64,000 bases of DNA from Corynespora cassiicola (GCA_022059125.1 JAEUWY010000001.1:1488001-1552000), one strand, 5' to 3'. Shown: positions 1 to 12,754, counted from the stretch's first letter. The notes: a model not told the origin generated them from the letters alone. A program made the numbers and translations.

Positions 1-2045
1 TCGGCTGAGTTGAAGCTGCCCGTCTCCGACATTGTCATCAGCGTGCCAGTGTGGTACACCGATGCACAGCGCCGTGCCATCCTCGATGCAACCGAGATTT
101 CCGGCCTCAAGTGCCTCCGCCTCATCAACGACACCACCGCCACCGCCCTCGGCTGGGGAATCACCAAGCTCGACCTCCCCGCTCCCGAGGAGAAGCCCAA
201 GCGCGTGTGCTTCGTCAATGTCGGTCACAGCAACTACACTGTCTCAGTCGTCGAGTTCAAGAAGGGCGAGCTGGCTGTCAAGGCCACCGCCTGGGACCGC
301 CACTTTGGTGGTCGCTACATTGACAAGGCTCTTGTCGACCACTTCGCCAAGGAGTTCAAGGAGAAATACAAGATTGATATCCACGAGAACGCCAAGGCCC
401 GTTTCCGTGTCCTCGCCGGCGTCGAGAAGCTCAAGAAGATTCTCTCGGCCAACCAGATGGCTCCTTTGAACATTGAGTCCGTCATGAACGACGTCGATGT
501 CCGCGGCATGCTCAAGCGTGAGGAGCTGGAGGAGCTCATCAAGCCCCTCTTGGACCGCGCCACCGTCCCCATCCAGCAGGCCTTGGACGAGGCCAAGCTC
601 AAGCCCGAAGACATTGACAGCATCGAGATGGTCGGTGGCTGCACTCGTGTCCCGGCCCTCAAGACCTTGATTCAGGATTTCTTCGGCAAGCCCCTGTCCT
701 TCACCCTCAACCAGGACGAGGCCGTTGCCCGCGGTTGCGCCTTCAGCTGCGCCATTCTCTCGCCCGTCTTCCGTGTCCGCGACTTCTCTGTCCACGACAC
801 CGTCAGCTACCCCATCGAGTTCACTTGGGAGAAGTCAGAGGATATCCCGGACGAGGACACCAGCCTGACCGTCTTCAACAAGGGCAACGTCATGCCCTCT
901 ACCAAGATTCTCACCTTTTACAGGAAACACCCCTTCGATCTCGAGGCCAAGTATGCCAAGCCAGAACTGCTTCCTGGCAAGGCTAACCCTTGGATTGGTC
1001 GCTTCTCCGTCAAGGGCGTCAAGGAGGACCCCAAGGGTGACTTCATGATTTGCAAGTTGAAGGCTCGCTTGAATGTCCACGGTATTCTCAACGTCGAGTC
1101 GGGTTACTACGTCGAGGAGGTTGAGGTCGAAGAGCCTATTCCCGAAGAAAAGAAGGAGGGTGATGTACGTATTTCCGATTCTGCCGTTCCGTCTGTTTCT
1201 TCGCCCGTTCGATCTTCCACCCTCCCCGGTACCGGTAAACGGTCCGATGTTAGCCCATCAGAGCGTGCCGTAAAACGAACGAAATTCTCCGTTGAGGTTT
1301 CAGATGAAGAAGAAGAGCCTGATCGCTCCTCCAAATCTGTACCTGATCATCTTCGCACCCCTATAAAACGCACCAATACTGACTCTCATTCACAGATGGA
1401 TGTCGACAACAAGGAGCCACCAAAGATGCGCAAGGTCAAGAAGCAGCAGAGGAAGGGCGACCTCCCTCTCTCCGCCGGTACCGCTTCGCTAGACCAGACC
1501 AGCAAGGATGTCGCGGCTGAGAAGGAGAACCAAATGATCATGGAGGACAAGCTTGTCCAGGACACCGAGCACCAGAAGAACGAGCTTGAGTCCTACATTT
1601 ACGAGCTCAAGGACAAGATCATTGGCGTCTACGCCGAGTTTGCCAACGACGACGAGAAGGCTAGGTTGAACGCTAAGCTTGAGACTATCGAGGTAAGGTG
1701 GCCCACAACGTATAGAGAGGGCAGATTTTGACTAGCTTATAGGACTGGCTCTACGAAGACGGTGAAGACGCCTCCAAGGCCCAGTATGTCAGCAAGATGG
1801 AGGAGATCCGGTCAATTTCTGGACCCATCGTGCAGCGCTACAACGACAAGGTTGAGGAGGAGCGCTCGGCTGTCCTCAAGAAGCAGCAGGAGGCCGCTGC
1901 CGTCAAGCAGGCTGAGATTGAGCGCAAGAAGCGTGAGGAGGAGGCCAAGAAGCAGGCGGAAGCTCCTCCGGCGGAGAACAAGGACGCCGAGATGACTGAC
2001 GCCGAAGCGGTGAAGCCCGATGACGTCGAGGAGCCCTCTGCTTAG
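1..2045 (+). CDS. hsp88: Hsp110/SSE-type chaperone (Hsp88), 5' end outside window
   Basis: Cytosolic Hsp110 family member, a nucleotide exchange factor for Hsp70 that also holds unfolded proteins. The reading frame is open from base 1, so the start and about the first 120 residues lie upstream. Exons: <1-1164, 1396-1692, 1743-2045 (587 residues visible). The Hsp70-like ATPase fold is seen in SDIVISVPVWYTDAQRRA, in INDTTATALGWG and in the phosphate-binding stretch VGGCTRVPALK. The substrate-binding and helical regions follow, with an acidic linker (VEEVEVEEPIPEEKKEGD) and a charged C-terminal tail rich in E, K, A and D. The first intron (1165-1395) is 231 nt, divisible by three and free of stops, so it could be read through. 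The second (1693-1742) contains stops. Assignment to the Hsp110 branch rests on the diverged nucleotide-binding motifs and the extended linker. The family call is secure; the full length is unknown. Confidence 0.93.
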
Positions 2046-3591
2046 ACGGTAAAGGAGTTTTTGGGTACGAAAACGAGACACGAAATGGCAAATCAGGATA
2101 TAACGGCTAGGTAGGGGATCTATGTCCTGGGTTTGTTGATTGGCTGCGAATTTGGGCAGCTAAATGGGTTTGGCAGGCGCTGTGTAAAAGCATTTTGGAG
2201 CGGGAAATACGAAACCAACACTTTTTGAACCATGGGAAGAAGGGTCTTAATTACCTCTTGAACATCCACTACAGCCTACCCACCCGCACCTTTTTCCAAC
2301 TACTGCCTGCGATGCGAATCATGAACGCTTTATGATAGACCGTCCATAGATGAATGAACACGAGGAACGCTTCAATTGGTCTTGGATGCTTAGTTGTCAT
2401 GTCTTGATTGACGATACAGACCCATCTTGCCTCCGCTAGCTTTTGTAGACTAGACTTGTGCCACGCACGCCACAGCCAATCCCTTACTCTTACACCTCCC
2501 ATCATGACCCTTTTCAGTAAACATGATCCCTTACAATCAACTATCCCTCACCTCGCCTCCCACTCCCACCCATCTTATACATACACCTTCCCACCTACTG
2601 TCGTCTCCCCCACGCCTCCGCCAAAGCCACAATCATAGCTACAGTCATCGACATACCACGCCATCGGATCCAACCCCGAATCCGGACCCCCAGCCCTCGC
2701 CGCGTCAAAATGACGCATCGCCGTCGCCACCGTGATGAGCAGGAACGCGAACCGGAGCGAGAAAGGCATGTCTCTTTCCTTTCCCTTCCTTTCTTCTTTA
2801 TTTTTCGAGTCAAAAAAAAAAGCAGCGTAAAACTTCAGTCCTCGTTTCCTTGCTCCGGCTTCTGGTTCTCGGGATGGGCGGCTTGTTGGTAGTATTGGTG
2901 GCGTGGGCGCGGATATATCGGCGTCGGTATCGGGATGGAAGTGAGAACTGCTTTTTTGTCGAGTCGCTATGTCCGGGTGCGGGGATGGATGGAGGAGGTA
3001 TATTACAGTCGGGGAATGGGCATAGTTCTTGAAGTTGGTGCGCACAGTCGACGTGATGCGAATAGGCGTGAGGCAAGAGTGACGTATCACAGACCTCACA
3101 CCCAGCCCCAGACTTACCTCCATTCTCAACATCGAGCTCGAGCATTCTTTTGCCAAAGCTCTCTAACAGTGCAATCACAAATTCAATAAGGTAAACCATA
3201 GAAGAGTATCTCATCTCTAAATTGCAGGCCGCTCTTGCCTAAGCCGAGCCGGAACCTCACTACTATACAAGCCAAAAACAAAAAGTCCAAGAGACAAGAT
3301 AAAAAAACAAGTGGAAAACACCTCAAACTCCCCAGTCGTGCCAAGTCACTTCTATGTGTGCCCAGCCGTCGACGTCTTGAAAATGCCTCGCAAGATGAAT
3401 TTCCGGGAGAGTGGGAGGGAAAATGGATGAAGCCGTTAAAAAGGTGGAAGACAGGCCGGTGTGAAAAGGCGCGCTACAGAGCTAGAAGACGTTCCATGAA
3501 CGCGGCCGTCTTCCTAAAATGAGAAAGAAAACAAAGTCAGTAAGCTGAACCTCTACTTTTGTTTAAACATGCATCAGGGGGAGCGATGCAT
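2046..3591. other. Intergenic region between convergent hsp88 and SEC7 ends
   Basis: The two flanking genes converge here, so 3' UTRs are expected at both ends. Several short overlapping open frames exist on both strands with no recognisable domain. The only one with protein-like features is a minus-strand frame at 2575-2769 (64 codons) that begins with a hydrophobic, signal-like segment (MPFSLRFAFLLITVATAM) followed by a Gly-rich tail with two Cys. I do not recognise it and it may be chance. C-rich and pyrimidine-rich tracts lie at 2540-2720. Confidence 0.4.
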
Positions 3592-6500
3592 TTACCGGCC
3601 ACGACTCGCGCGTCTCGCCAGCGCAGGGCTGCCAGCAAGACTGGCCTTAGGGCTACCAATACGCGGGGTCATGAGCGGGACTCTTTCGACGCCGAGTTTC
3701 GACTCGAAGATACGCATTACGAGGGCTTGGACGCAGCGCTGAACGTCAGCCGCCATCTCTGTTCCCAAAAGGCCGATTACGAGTGGTGCAAAAACGTCTA
3801 CGTGCTTCTCGAATTCGCCCTCAGGGAAGCCAACGTATCCGTCGAGAACGTTCACTACGACAGGGCGCCATGTAACAATGTTGCGTTGCTGAGTTTCTTC
3901 GTCAAGCTCAACATATGATGCAACAATGTCTTCGCAAAGCGGGATGAGCGCAGCTTCGGTCTCGGCACGGGAGGCTGCACGGTCGGTTGATTTGTCGTGG
4001 TACATTCTGAAGAGAATGCTGACATATACAGATGCAGAGCCCGATTCCTGCTTGAGGAGATTGGGGGGCTGTTTCATGAAACCTTCACGGAAGAGACGAG
4101 TTCGCAGGTCGCGGTCCGCGTTGAATCGCTTGGCAAAGTGGTACGACTTCTTGAGGACAGCCATCAAACGAAGGAGCTCCCCAGATGGAATCTTCTCATA
4201 GACCGAATCGTTGGTGAAGAGCTCTTGTACGGTTTCGATCATGAGCAATTGTAGCACGCACTTGGTGATGATCTGGTTGAAGAAACGACGGCGAGCAGCC
4301 GTCACCACGACAGGCGGCTGCTGAAGATCTTGACTCTCTGGTCGGTAGTCCTCCAGGTCCTGCGTTTGGCGCTTGGGCAACGGCGAGGGCATTCTCTTCT
4401 CTTGTTCTGCAGTGCTCGAAGCGTCCGAAGTCACTACCGATGCACGACGTGGGCTCGAGAGACCATTGATTCCGAGAGCATTATCAGGCATTTCCTCCGC
4501 AGTAGGCGTCTGCAAAGCTAGCTCCGCTGGTGGTATGTCATTTGTCGGAGTCTTGGCGGATGTTATACTGGGAGTGCCACCACGAGAACCATTGACTGGA
4601 GTCTGCGACGATGATACACCTGCAGTCGCAGCAGAGAAGAGTGCCGTAGCCTCTGTTCTTTGGAAAAGCTCAACGAATGATTTGACAATCTGGCTCCAGT
4701 GGCGAGGCTCAAATTTTTGCACATTCTGCAAGATGAGCTGCTGAAGACAGTTGCTTCCAATGCGTGCAAGTGTGTCATTTTCTTGACAGATGCACAAAGC
4801 AAGGAGATCCAAGAAACGATCAAGCATGTACTCTAGAGCCTCAAAGAAGTGGGTGAAGAGCTTGATCATGTTACGTAGGGCCTGAATCATGGTGGTAGAT
4901 AGCCAGACAGAAAGCTCCTCGTGGTTTAGAACCTTTGACATCTCTGATTTGGACTTGAGAACCATGAAGATGGGGTAGAGAAGCTGACGCCAAAGCATAT
5001 CCCAGAATTCTTGAGGGAAATTGTGGCCGTAGGTAATGAGGGTCTCGAAGAGGTAGCTCAAGGCTCTCGATCGGACCTCGAGGTCCTCGCCAGTCATCAG
5101 TACATCATGGAAAGCGAACAGTACTGGGAACCAGAACTGTTCTTCCTGAGTCTGACGAGTAGGCTGCTTTGGTATCGAAGAACCCTTGTCCGATTCCTTG
5201 ACGAAACCGGCACGTGCAGACAACGAGCACTCGGGAGTGCGCAGCATCTTGGGCACGGAAGATTTGAGTAATTCAATAGCCTGCAACGACTTCTTCTGAA
5301 ACTTGTAATTCTTTGAGAATTCCGTCAGGCAGACAATCAAATCAGCGAAGGCGCCTTGCGATATGACCACGCCGAAACGTGAATTGTACACCTGTGACAC
5401 GTTTTCAAAGGCAAGATTGACGATGCCCTCTGTTTTGTTGTAAGAAAAAGTTGGACATAAGACAGAGTTGAGCACATACCGTATGGCTCTCGAGCGGCCA
5501 CAGTGAAGACGCCAAACATGGTTTTCCAACCGGAGCGAATGTTCTCGCCACGGGCTTGAATCATTTGAATCAAGCAGCGCAACACCATGTCCTTGACAGA
5601 TACTACGCTAGTGTTGCTGATGATGTGCTCGAAAGGCTTCAGGAAGTCCTTCTGAAACTTGAAACCAGGGAGCTCTTCGATTTCCATAAACTTCATTGAG
5701 AGTTGTCGCAACGAGTTGAGAGCGAAGTAGACCACGTTAGTGTTAGTATGGCAACCAACCTCGTTGAAATGGGCACCTAGAATCTGCCATATGTTTGTCC
5801 ATTCGAAGCGGACACGGGACATGTTATAGCCACTGATCTCGACCAGCTTCTGGAGACTGTACGTGCGAGGAGACTCGCTTTGACCAGAGGACTGAATCTC
5901 TTGCCAGCTAACCTGAGTGAGCGCCTTGACGAAGTCTACAATGGCCTCGCCAGAAAGATTCGCAGTGTTGGTAAAGATCCTGTCAACGCCCCTTACCATG
6001 TCGGTAGAGCGGCTCTCCTCTGCAACATCTGCCTGGAAGTGGATCTGGCTCGAATGAGAAGTTGCCCTTCGTCGGTTGTTCGGGACATTGAGGGACTTTC
6101 GAGACTGCGGGGTTCCCTTGGATTGTGACTGCGATTTCAGCACATCTGGCACGGCACGCTCATCAATACCCGCTGAAATCAGCTGGAATCGATCGAGTTG
6201 CGATATGCAGGTGAGAATGTCACGCCATGATTCCCGTAAAAGGTTGCCTTCAGTGTACGCAACCTCAATCAAGACTTTGAGGGCCTCGACGTTCTTGGCC
6301 TTCATTTCGCTCAGATTGTACAGATTCGTGAATCGTGCAAGGAAAGAAACGAACGCTTGTCGAGGGTTCTCAAGGTCGAAAAGGCACGAAATGCGAATGG
6401 CAAGTTTGATGCCTTCGATACAGAGCCTCACGATTTCGATGTTGTGATCTTGAGCTTGCCCGGAAAGCGCAGTGAGGAAAGGCATCCAAGTGACCTCGAA

Positions 6501-9500
6501 CATGGGACCGACGTGCTTGGTCGAAGAGGCGGGAATGAACTTCGACACCGGCAAGGTAGATGCTGTCTTCCTCTGAGCCCGCAACAACTGCTTGTACAGC
6601 TGCTCAGTCTTGTTCGCCATCTGTTCTGAAGCTTGTACAAAGGCCTCGCGCTGTAAGTCTCGGCCGCCACCAACAAGGGCCTGGCCGATGCCAGCGGCCA
6701 GTCCGCCGGTGGGTTGGGCGTTGATCAAGCCCTTGTCTGCAGCGGCCTCCTGCTCTGTATTCAAGACAATTTCATTCTGGGCAATCTCATCATATATGCC
6801 GCGCAGGTATTCCTCTGGCAGATCGGCGTTGTCGTTGATACCACGGTTGTTCTTGATGAAGTCTTCTGGCGTCATGCGGGGTCCCTTCATCTTCTTGCTG
6901 TGCTGGTCAACATTCAACATGATGACCGAGTACGAGAGGACATAGGCAGTGTCGGCATTGGCAAAAGCGTTGGGGTTTCCGGTTATGTATCGTTCGGCAA
7001 ACTTCAACATGAAACGATCAATCTTCTGCGCTTCACCTGGCAGGCGGAAGCACTGCAAGAAGCGTCGCAACGCATCGACGAAACGAGTCTTGCCAAAGTC
7101 CAACTGGTCTACAAAGGCATGCATGATGGCAATGTTTTCCGGGTCGCCCTCACCAAGGAACTCGCCTAGTGCAGCCTTGTCGAGATTGTCATTCTCATGG
7201 AAGAACCTGGCGATATCCTCGGGAGCATCAGATGCAATGAAGCCATCCTTGATCAGAGCCTTCAAGCCGCGCTTGGGCTTGAAGTTGAATTGGCGCACAG
7301 CGTTGGCGAGCGCAGTCTTTTTCTGTTTCGCCTTCTCCAGTTGGCTATAGTCATCCTCGACCATGGGCGTCACGGTCCCAGAGTCAGCGCCTGGGTTTGG
7401 TGAGTCCGTGAGTCCTCGCGTATCCATGGATGACCTCAAATCATCAATGGAAGTTCGTGAGTCAAAGTTGGGGTTCCTCGAATTATCGGCTACAGCCTGC
7501 TGAGACCAATTGACCAGCGATCGCAGAATCTCTACTAGAGCTTCGAGTGATTCCTGCTTCATGGCATACTCGGGCGGATATGCGTGTTCGGTATCCTGAG
7601 GCACATTCATTGAGGCGGTGGAAAGTGATGGAGGCAGCGTGCCGCGAGTCTGCCAGTCATTGTGTCTCGATTGCTTCTCACGCTGCTCCTGGTATGCCTG
7701 CTGCTGCATGGCAGTCACAGTAACGGGGGTACTTGAGAGCCTTGACAAGTGCTCTACAACCCGCTGATACATGTTGTCCAGCGCCGTTCGATCGCAGTCG
7801 TAGTTCAAATAGACTTCGACGAGTGCCCGTGGATCGGCAGCCAACCTCCCAAAAACGGTCAGAATGTACTGCTTCTGGAAATTTGGCGCCGTCCGCTTGT
7901 CCAGAATGGCAAGGTAGATCTCCTTTAAGAACACCTCGATCTCCTTCTTGAGCATGACGCGCAGAAACTTGAGCATCTGCCAAAAGATTTCACAGGTGAC
8001 CTCGAACACTTTGCTGACCGAACTGGCGCCATTGCGGCTTAGACTCAGACAGAGATACTGCTTGATTGCCTGGATGAACGTCGTAGGCTCATCGCCACTG
8101 CCACTCCGGATAGTTGCGTAGGGTGATACAAAAACGGCGGTGTTGTTGTGAAGTATGGTGTGGATGATGTGTAGGGAGAGAAGCTTCGATCTCATTCCCT
8201 GTGATCTCACGTCGAGTGCGTGATCCACCGACAGTCCTTTGGTACTAAGGCGACACATGGCACGGAAAACCAGGTACGCATCCTTGACAAAAATTTCATC
8301 TTCCTCTTCCTCGTCCGAACCTTCGCCTTCCTGTTGGGGGTTTGGCGAGCGCGAAACCGGCTTCCCCTTTATTCTCGTGACTAACGTCGGTGCGTTGTCG
8401 TGTATCCGGTCGTCGTTGAAGCTCATATTATTCTCAAAACTCTGGAGCGTGATCTTGGGGCCGGTATGTTTGTCGACCGGCTTGTCACTGGGTTCGGCTT
8501 CAGCGTCCTGCTCCTCCTCTTCGCCGTCTCCATTCGCTTCGGAGCCTTCCACGTCGCCTGCACCAGCGTCCATCTCTTGCCGGATGCTCTCGCCTGAATC
8601 TCCCTTGTCGTTTAGTGATAGACGAGACAGATTCATCTTGGCCTCCTTGATGGCGAGGCGCGACTTGACACGCTCGAAGACAGTGCCGACCATCTGAGTC
8701 AATGCGCCCTGAGCCACCTGCTGGTTTGCACTCGACTTTGAAAGCAGGAAGATGTTGTACGTCAAGCGCACGGCCTTGAGCAGACCAGCACCATGAACCA
8801 CGATCTTGTCGTTCAAGATGGCGGCCAGCAGTGACTTTACAATCTGCAGCTGCACGTCTGGGTGCGTCGCCTCTCCCTGGAAGCAATCGCATATGGCATC
8901 TATGGCCCGCTCGATCAGCGGAGGTATGTCGGGATTGGCGCCCTGGGGCTGTTCGGAAAAGTACGAGTAGCTGATGAGCTTGCCGATGCAGTCGAGGGCG
9001 GTTATGGACACGGCGACGGTCGGGGCCTCCGAAGCCAGCTGGAGCGGCTCGAACAGGATCTCGGGGTTGATGCCGGATGGGTCGCCGACCTGCTTGATAG
9101 CGGTCAGGGCACTCGCGGTCGCATCCCCCAGCTTCTTGGTCTTGCGGGCATCCTTGGACGCTGCTATCGTCTCCAGCGCGGTGACGACGAAGACGAGGGA
9201 GCTCCGAGTCGGCTTTGTGGCAGCCGTGGCCGTGGTTGCGGCTGTCGACTGCGAATCGGTACGGGGGCGGTTGTCTGGTTGGGCGTGATGCTCGAAGAAC
9301 TCGGCGGTGCGCGGCGTGTCTGAGCCGCCGTTGGGGACGTTGAGCGTGGGCGTCGTGGGTGTCTTGGGCGTGGGCGTGGGCATGTCCGACTGGTCCTGGT
9401 CCTGGGTCTGTATTTGGGGCGGGCGGGGGGTCGTGGGCAGCTGCTCGTCGCCATCGTGGCCATCATCATCGTCGTCGCCGCTGTCGCCTGGCGGCGCCTC

Positions 9501-9662
9501 GGAACCCGTGTCCCCAGCGCGGTTCTTCTCGTCTTCTTCGGCAGTCGGCGGCTCGTCCTGCAGCGTCACGTCGTCGTCGGCGGCGGGGTCCTGCGGCGGC
9601 TTCTCGTCGGGCGGGGCGGGAGCGGGCGCAGGGTCGGCCATGGTGGTGTCGATGGGGCGCAA
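3592..9662 (-). CDS. SEC7: Golgi Arf guanine nucleotide exchange factor Sec7 (BIG type)
   Basis: Large GEF that activates Arf1-type GTPases at the trans-Golgi for vesicle budding. Two exons: 9662-5480 and 5429-3592, with a 50-nt intron (5430-5479) whose removal restores REPYEGIVNLAF. The product is 2006 residues, or 1999 from the second Met at 9641, which has the better context (ACCACCATGGCC). Order of parts: acidic low-complexity N-terminus, DCB region, HUS box (VEVYLNYDCDRTALDNMY, near residue 620), Sec7 domain (about 790-975) and the downstream HDS regions. The catalytic glutamate finger is visible as FRLPGEAQKIDRF near residue 876, and the second conserved Sec7 motif is in YVLSYSVIMLNVDQHSKKMK. 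Length matches the fungal family. It is divergent from the PDH-E2 gene. Many shorter frames on the opposite strand are shadows. Confidence 0.96.
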
Positions 9663-10240
9663 TGCGCGGAGCGGGCGTGTGGGTGGTGGTGGTGGATATT
9701 TCGGTCGGGAGCACCTTCTTTCACTGTCCGGCGGGGCCTTCCCCAGCTACCATGGCGGAGGCAGGAGTGACGGGGAGCTGTGGCAGGAGCGACGGGGCGG
9801 CGCGGGATCCGTCCGATTAAAGGGCGCGCTGGGCTGGCGGCGCTCGCAATTCGGGTTTGTAGACGTGGATATGGCAAAGTGTCTTGAGCATCAGCCTCCT
9901 TACTCTTGGACGTCGTGACGAATCCCTGCCACCTAAGCTGCGCGCTGCTGCTGCCGTGGCTGGTGCCTGTGGCGCGCACCACGGGCAGGCCAGCGGCTCG
10001 CGCGTTCGGGGAGTTGACGGCTTGGCGAGATTCGGGCCTCCGTCTACCGCAGCTCTCTATCTACTAACTTTTCTGTTGAGAGACAACAATCTCATCTTCA
10101 ACAACTCACCCTCCCCGCGCGCTCCAGCGAGCCCAGCTCCTCCATCCCCCGCGAGCCCCTCCCTTCTTCAGGTCGTGCTCCTTGTCCCCGTCCGCCAGCC
10201 TTGGGTAAATTTTCAGCGCACGCATCGGCATCCCGTCACA
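9663..10240. promoter_or_regulatory. Shared upstream region of SEC7 and PDH-E2
   Basis: Head-to-head start codons (9662/9641 minus and 10241 plus) leave about 580 bp that must hold both promoters. The sequence is GC-rich with no clear TATA box. A pyrimidine-rich stretch (about 10110-10190) precedes the PDH-E2 start, as is common upstream of strongly expressed fungal genes. No further site is claimed. Confidence 0.5.
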
Positions 10241-11971
10241 ATGCCTGCCACCACGACTCTCATGTCCCGGGCCGGAGCCCAATTGAGCATGCGGGGGTCA
10301 ATTGCTCTTCGCGGATCCCTCAGCGCCGCCAGGTGCACGGAATTCGCTGCGTACGTGCCCGTCCCGCCGTGGAATGGCCGCACCCAGCTTTGCTGACCCG
10401 AAGCTACAGACGACGCACGCCTGCTCTGTCCGCCCTCTCGCGCTACTATGCCTCCAAGTGTGAGCACTACTCCTCAATTCCATCCGTGAGATGGACCCAA
10501 ATGGATGCGATGCTAATTGGCCGCCCCCGCAGCTTTCCCCTCCCACACCGTCGTCAGCATGCCCGCCCTGTCGCCCACCATGACCTCCGGAAACATCGGC
10601 GCGTGGCAGAAGAAGGTCGGCGACTCGATAGCTCCGGGCGACGTGCTCGTTGAGATCGAGACCGACAAGGCTCAGATGGACTTTGAGTTCCAGGAGGAGG
10701 GTGTCATCGCCAAGATCCTCAAGGACTCTGGCGCGAAGGACGTGGCCGTCGGAACCGTAAGCCCTCTCCGAGCCGTGGTCGAAAAGCTATTCGACAGCTA
10801 TCCCGCGTGGGTAGCGACGACTAGCAGTTCATTTTTGGATTTTCCGGTGCATTTTGCTGACGTTTGACAGCCCATTGCCGTCATGGTTGAGGAGGGTGAG
10901 GACGTTTCCGCCTTCGAGAGCTTCAGTGTTGAGGACGCTGGCGGCGAGAAGGCTCCCGCTAAGGAGTCCAAGGAGGGCAACGCTGCTGAGGCTAGCGAGC
11001 CCCCCAAGTCTGGCTCTGGAACTGCTCCCCCGGTCGAGGAGGCTCCCGCTGCCATTGAGTCCGAATCGACCGGTGCTCGCCTGGAGACCTCTCTCCAGCG
11101 CCAGCCCGCCGTTTCTCCCGCCGTGAAGAAGCTCGCGCTTGAGAAGGGTGTTCCTCTGTCCGCCATCAAGGGCTCCGGCCCTGGCGGCAAGATCACCGTT
11201 AAGGACGTTGAGAGCTTCAAGCCCGCTGCCCCTGCCGCCGCCGCTGCTGGCCCTACCTACGAGGACATTCCCGCTACCAGCATGCGCAAGGTCATTGCCA
11301 CCCGTCTCACTGAGAGCATGCAGCAGAACCCCCACTACTTCGTTGCCTCGAACATCTCCGTTTCGAAGCTTCTGAAGCTCCGTGAGGCCCTCAACGCCTC
11401 CGCAAACGGCCAGTACAAGCTCTCAGTCAACGACTTCCTTGTCAAGGCCCTCGCCGTGGCCGCCCGCAAGGTCCCCGCCGCTAACTCTTCATGGCGCGAG
11501 GAGAACGGTCAGGTCGTCATCCGCCAGCACAACGTCGTCGACGTCTCGGTCGCTGTCGCCACCCCCGTTGGCCTCATGACCCCCATCGTCAAGAACGTCA
11601 ACGGTCTCGGCCTCCAGTCGGTTTCTTCGCAGATCAAGGACCTTGGCAAGCGCGCCCGCGACGGCAAGCTGAAGCCCGAGGAGTACCAGGGCGGAACCAT
11701 CACCATCTCCAACATGGGCATGAACTCGGCTGTTGAGAGGTTTACCGCCGTCATCAACCCGCCCCAGGCCACCATTGTTGCCATTGGTACCACCAAGAAG
11801 GTTGCTGTGCCCGGAGAGCTCTCAGAGGATGGCACCCCCAGCGTGGAGTGGGATGACCAGATTGTCATTACCGGCAGCTTCGACCACAAGGTCGTCGACG
11901 GTGCCGTTGGTGGCGAGTTCATGAAGGAGCTGAAGAAGGTGATTGAGAACCCGCTTGAGTTCCTGCTATAG
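10241..11971 (+). CDS. PDA2: Dihydrolipoamide acetyltransferase, pyruvate dehydrogenase E2
   Basis: Core E2 of the mitochondrial pyruvate dehydrogenase complex, which passes acetyl groups from E1 to CoA by a swinging lipoyl arm. Exons: 10241-10350, 10410-10459, 10533-10756, 10871-11971, giving 494 residues. The N-terminus is Arg/Ser/Ala-rich and lacks acidic residues until residue ~25, as expected for a mitochondrial presequence. Then come one lipoyl domain ([10 protein letters not shown]; lipoyl Lys in [12 protein letters not shown], near residue 98), an Ala/Pro/Glu-rich linker, the E1/E3-binding subunit domain ([20 protein letters not shown]) and the catalytic domain ending in the active-site motif [14 protein letters not shown]. 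All introns have standard GT-AG ends; the first three exons are short. Single-lipoyl organisation matches other fungal E2 proteins. Shares its upstream region with SEC7. Confidence 0.96.
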
Positions 11972-12658
11972 TTTTTCTAATTTCGACGGGATCTTTTCCG
12001 GGGGAGTGTAAGTCTTTTGGGGAGCGGGTAGGGAACCTTGTACAATGAATGGCACTCTTCATCTTCTCCTTGGATCATTCTGAGATCATGTCCTTTGTTG
12101 GATTTGCATAGCAACTTGTAACAAAAGACGTAGGGGCGTGTAATTCCAAAATCCATAGATCTACGTTCGTCTTGTCGTTATGTCTAGATCTACGGCGTCA
12201 ATGATTCCCATGTGACTACTGTATGTGTACCTTGCATACGGTTTCAGTAAATCACGATGGCCAGCACTTCTCAATCGCAATTGTTCTTTTCTTCATGAAT
12301 AAATCCAGCTTAACGCATATGATTGGCGCAAAGCACTGATTTTGTCCAGCATTTCCATCTGACAACCCGATAAAATCCAGCCCGACAACCCCCAATCCAC
12401 AGCGCAAAAAATAATGCCCCGAATATTACCAAACAGCAACCTCTCGTCTAGTTTTTTTTCCGCCGACTTGGCCTAATTAGTTGGCCGACCCTGATCCACT
12501 GGCGTGTATTGACCCCACCCATCTAAATTTTTCCAGGGCGCTTGGACCGCCTGCGCTCTCTGCAGCGCGATGGCTTTCTGCTCGTGCTCGTCCCTTCAAG
12601 CTGTTTGTCGAGGGGATATAAAGTGTGTACAGAAACATACTTTCATCAACCAATCACA
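11972..12658. other. Intergenic region between PDH-E2 and tRNA-Trp
   Basis: AT-richer than its surroundings and without open frames of note. It contains the 3' UTR of PDH-E2 and the upstream flank of the tRNA gene. T-rich tracts occur at 12450-12530. No repeat or additional gene recognised. Confidence 0.5.
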
Positions 12659-12743
12659 GGCTCCATGGCGCAATGGTAGCGCGTCAGATTCCAGCTCAGT
12701 TGGAGTATCCTGAAGGTTAGGCGTTCAAATCGCCTTGGGGTCA
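12659..12743 (+). tRNA. tRNA-Trp (anticodon CCA) with 13-nt intron
   Basis: Cloverleaf built by hand: acceptor stem GGCTCCA/TGGGGTC (two G-U pairs), discriminator A at 12743, D arm GCGC/GCGC with loop AATGGTA, anticodon CCA at 12691-12693, T arm AGGCG/CGCCT around TTCAAAT. An intron at 12695-12707, directly after position 37, is needed to close the anticodon stem TCAG/CTGA; the pair next to the loop is an A-C mismatch in this folding. Box A (TGGCGCAATGG) and box B (GTTCAAATC) promoter elements are present. A T run follows immediately. Confidence 0.88.
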
Positions 12744-12754
12744 TTTGTTTTTTT
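12744..12754 (+). terminator. RNA polymerase III T-run terminator
   Basis: Directly after the discriminator base comes TTTG followed by a run of six T on the sense strand, the standard stop signal for RNA polymerase III. Confidence 0.7.

Noticed and set aside
244..795. 183-codon minus-strand frame opposite hsp88
   Set aside because: Lies entirely inside a conserved Hsp110 exon and has typical shadow composition.
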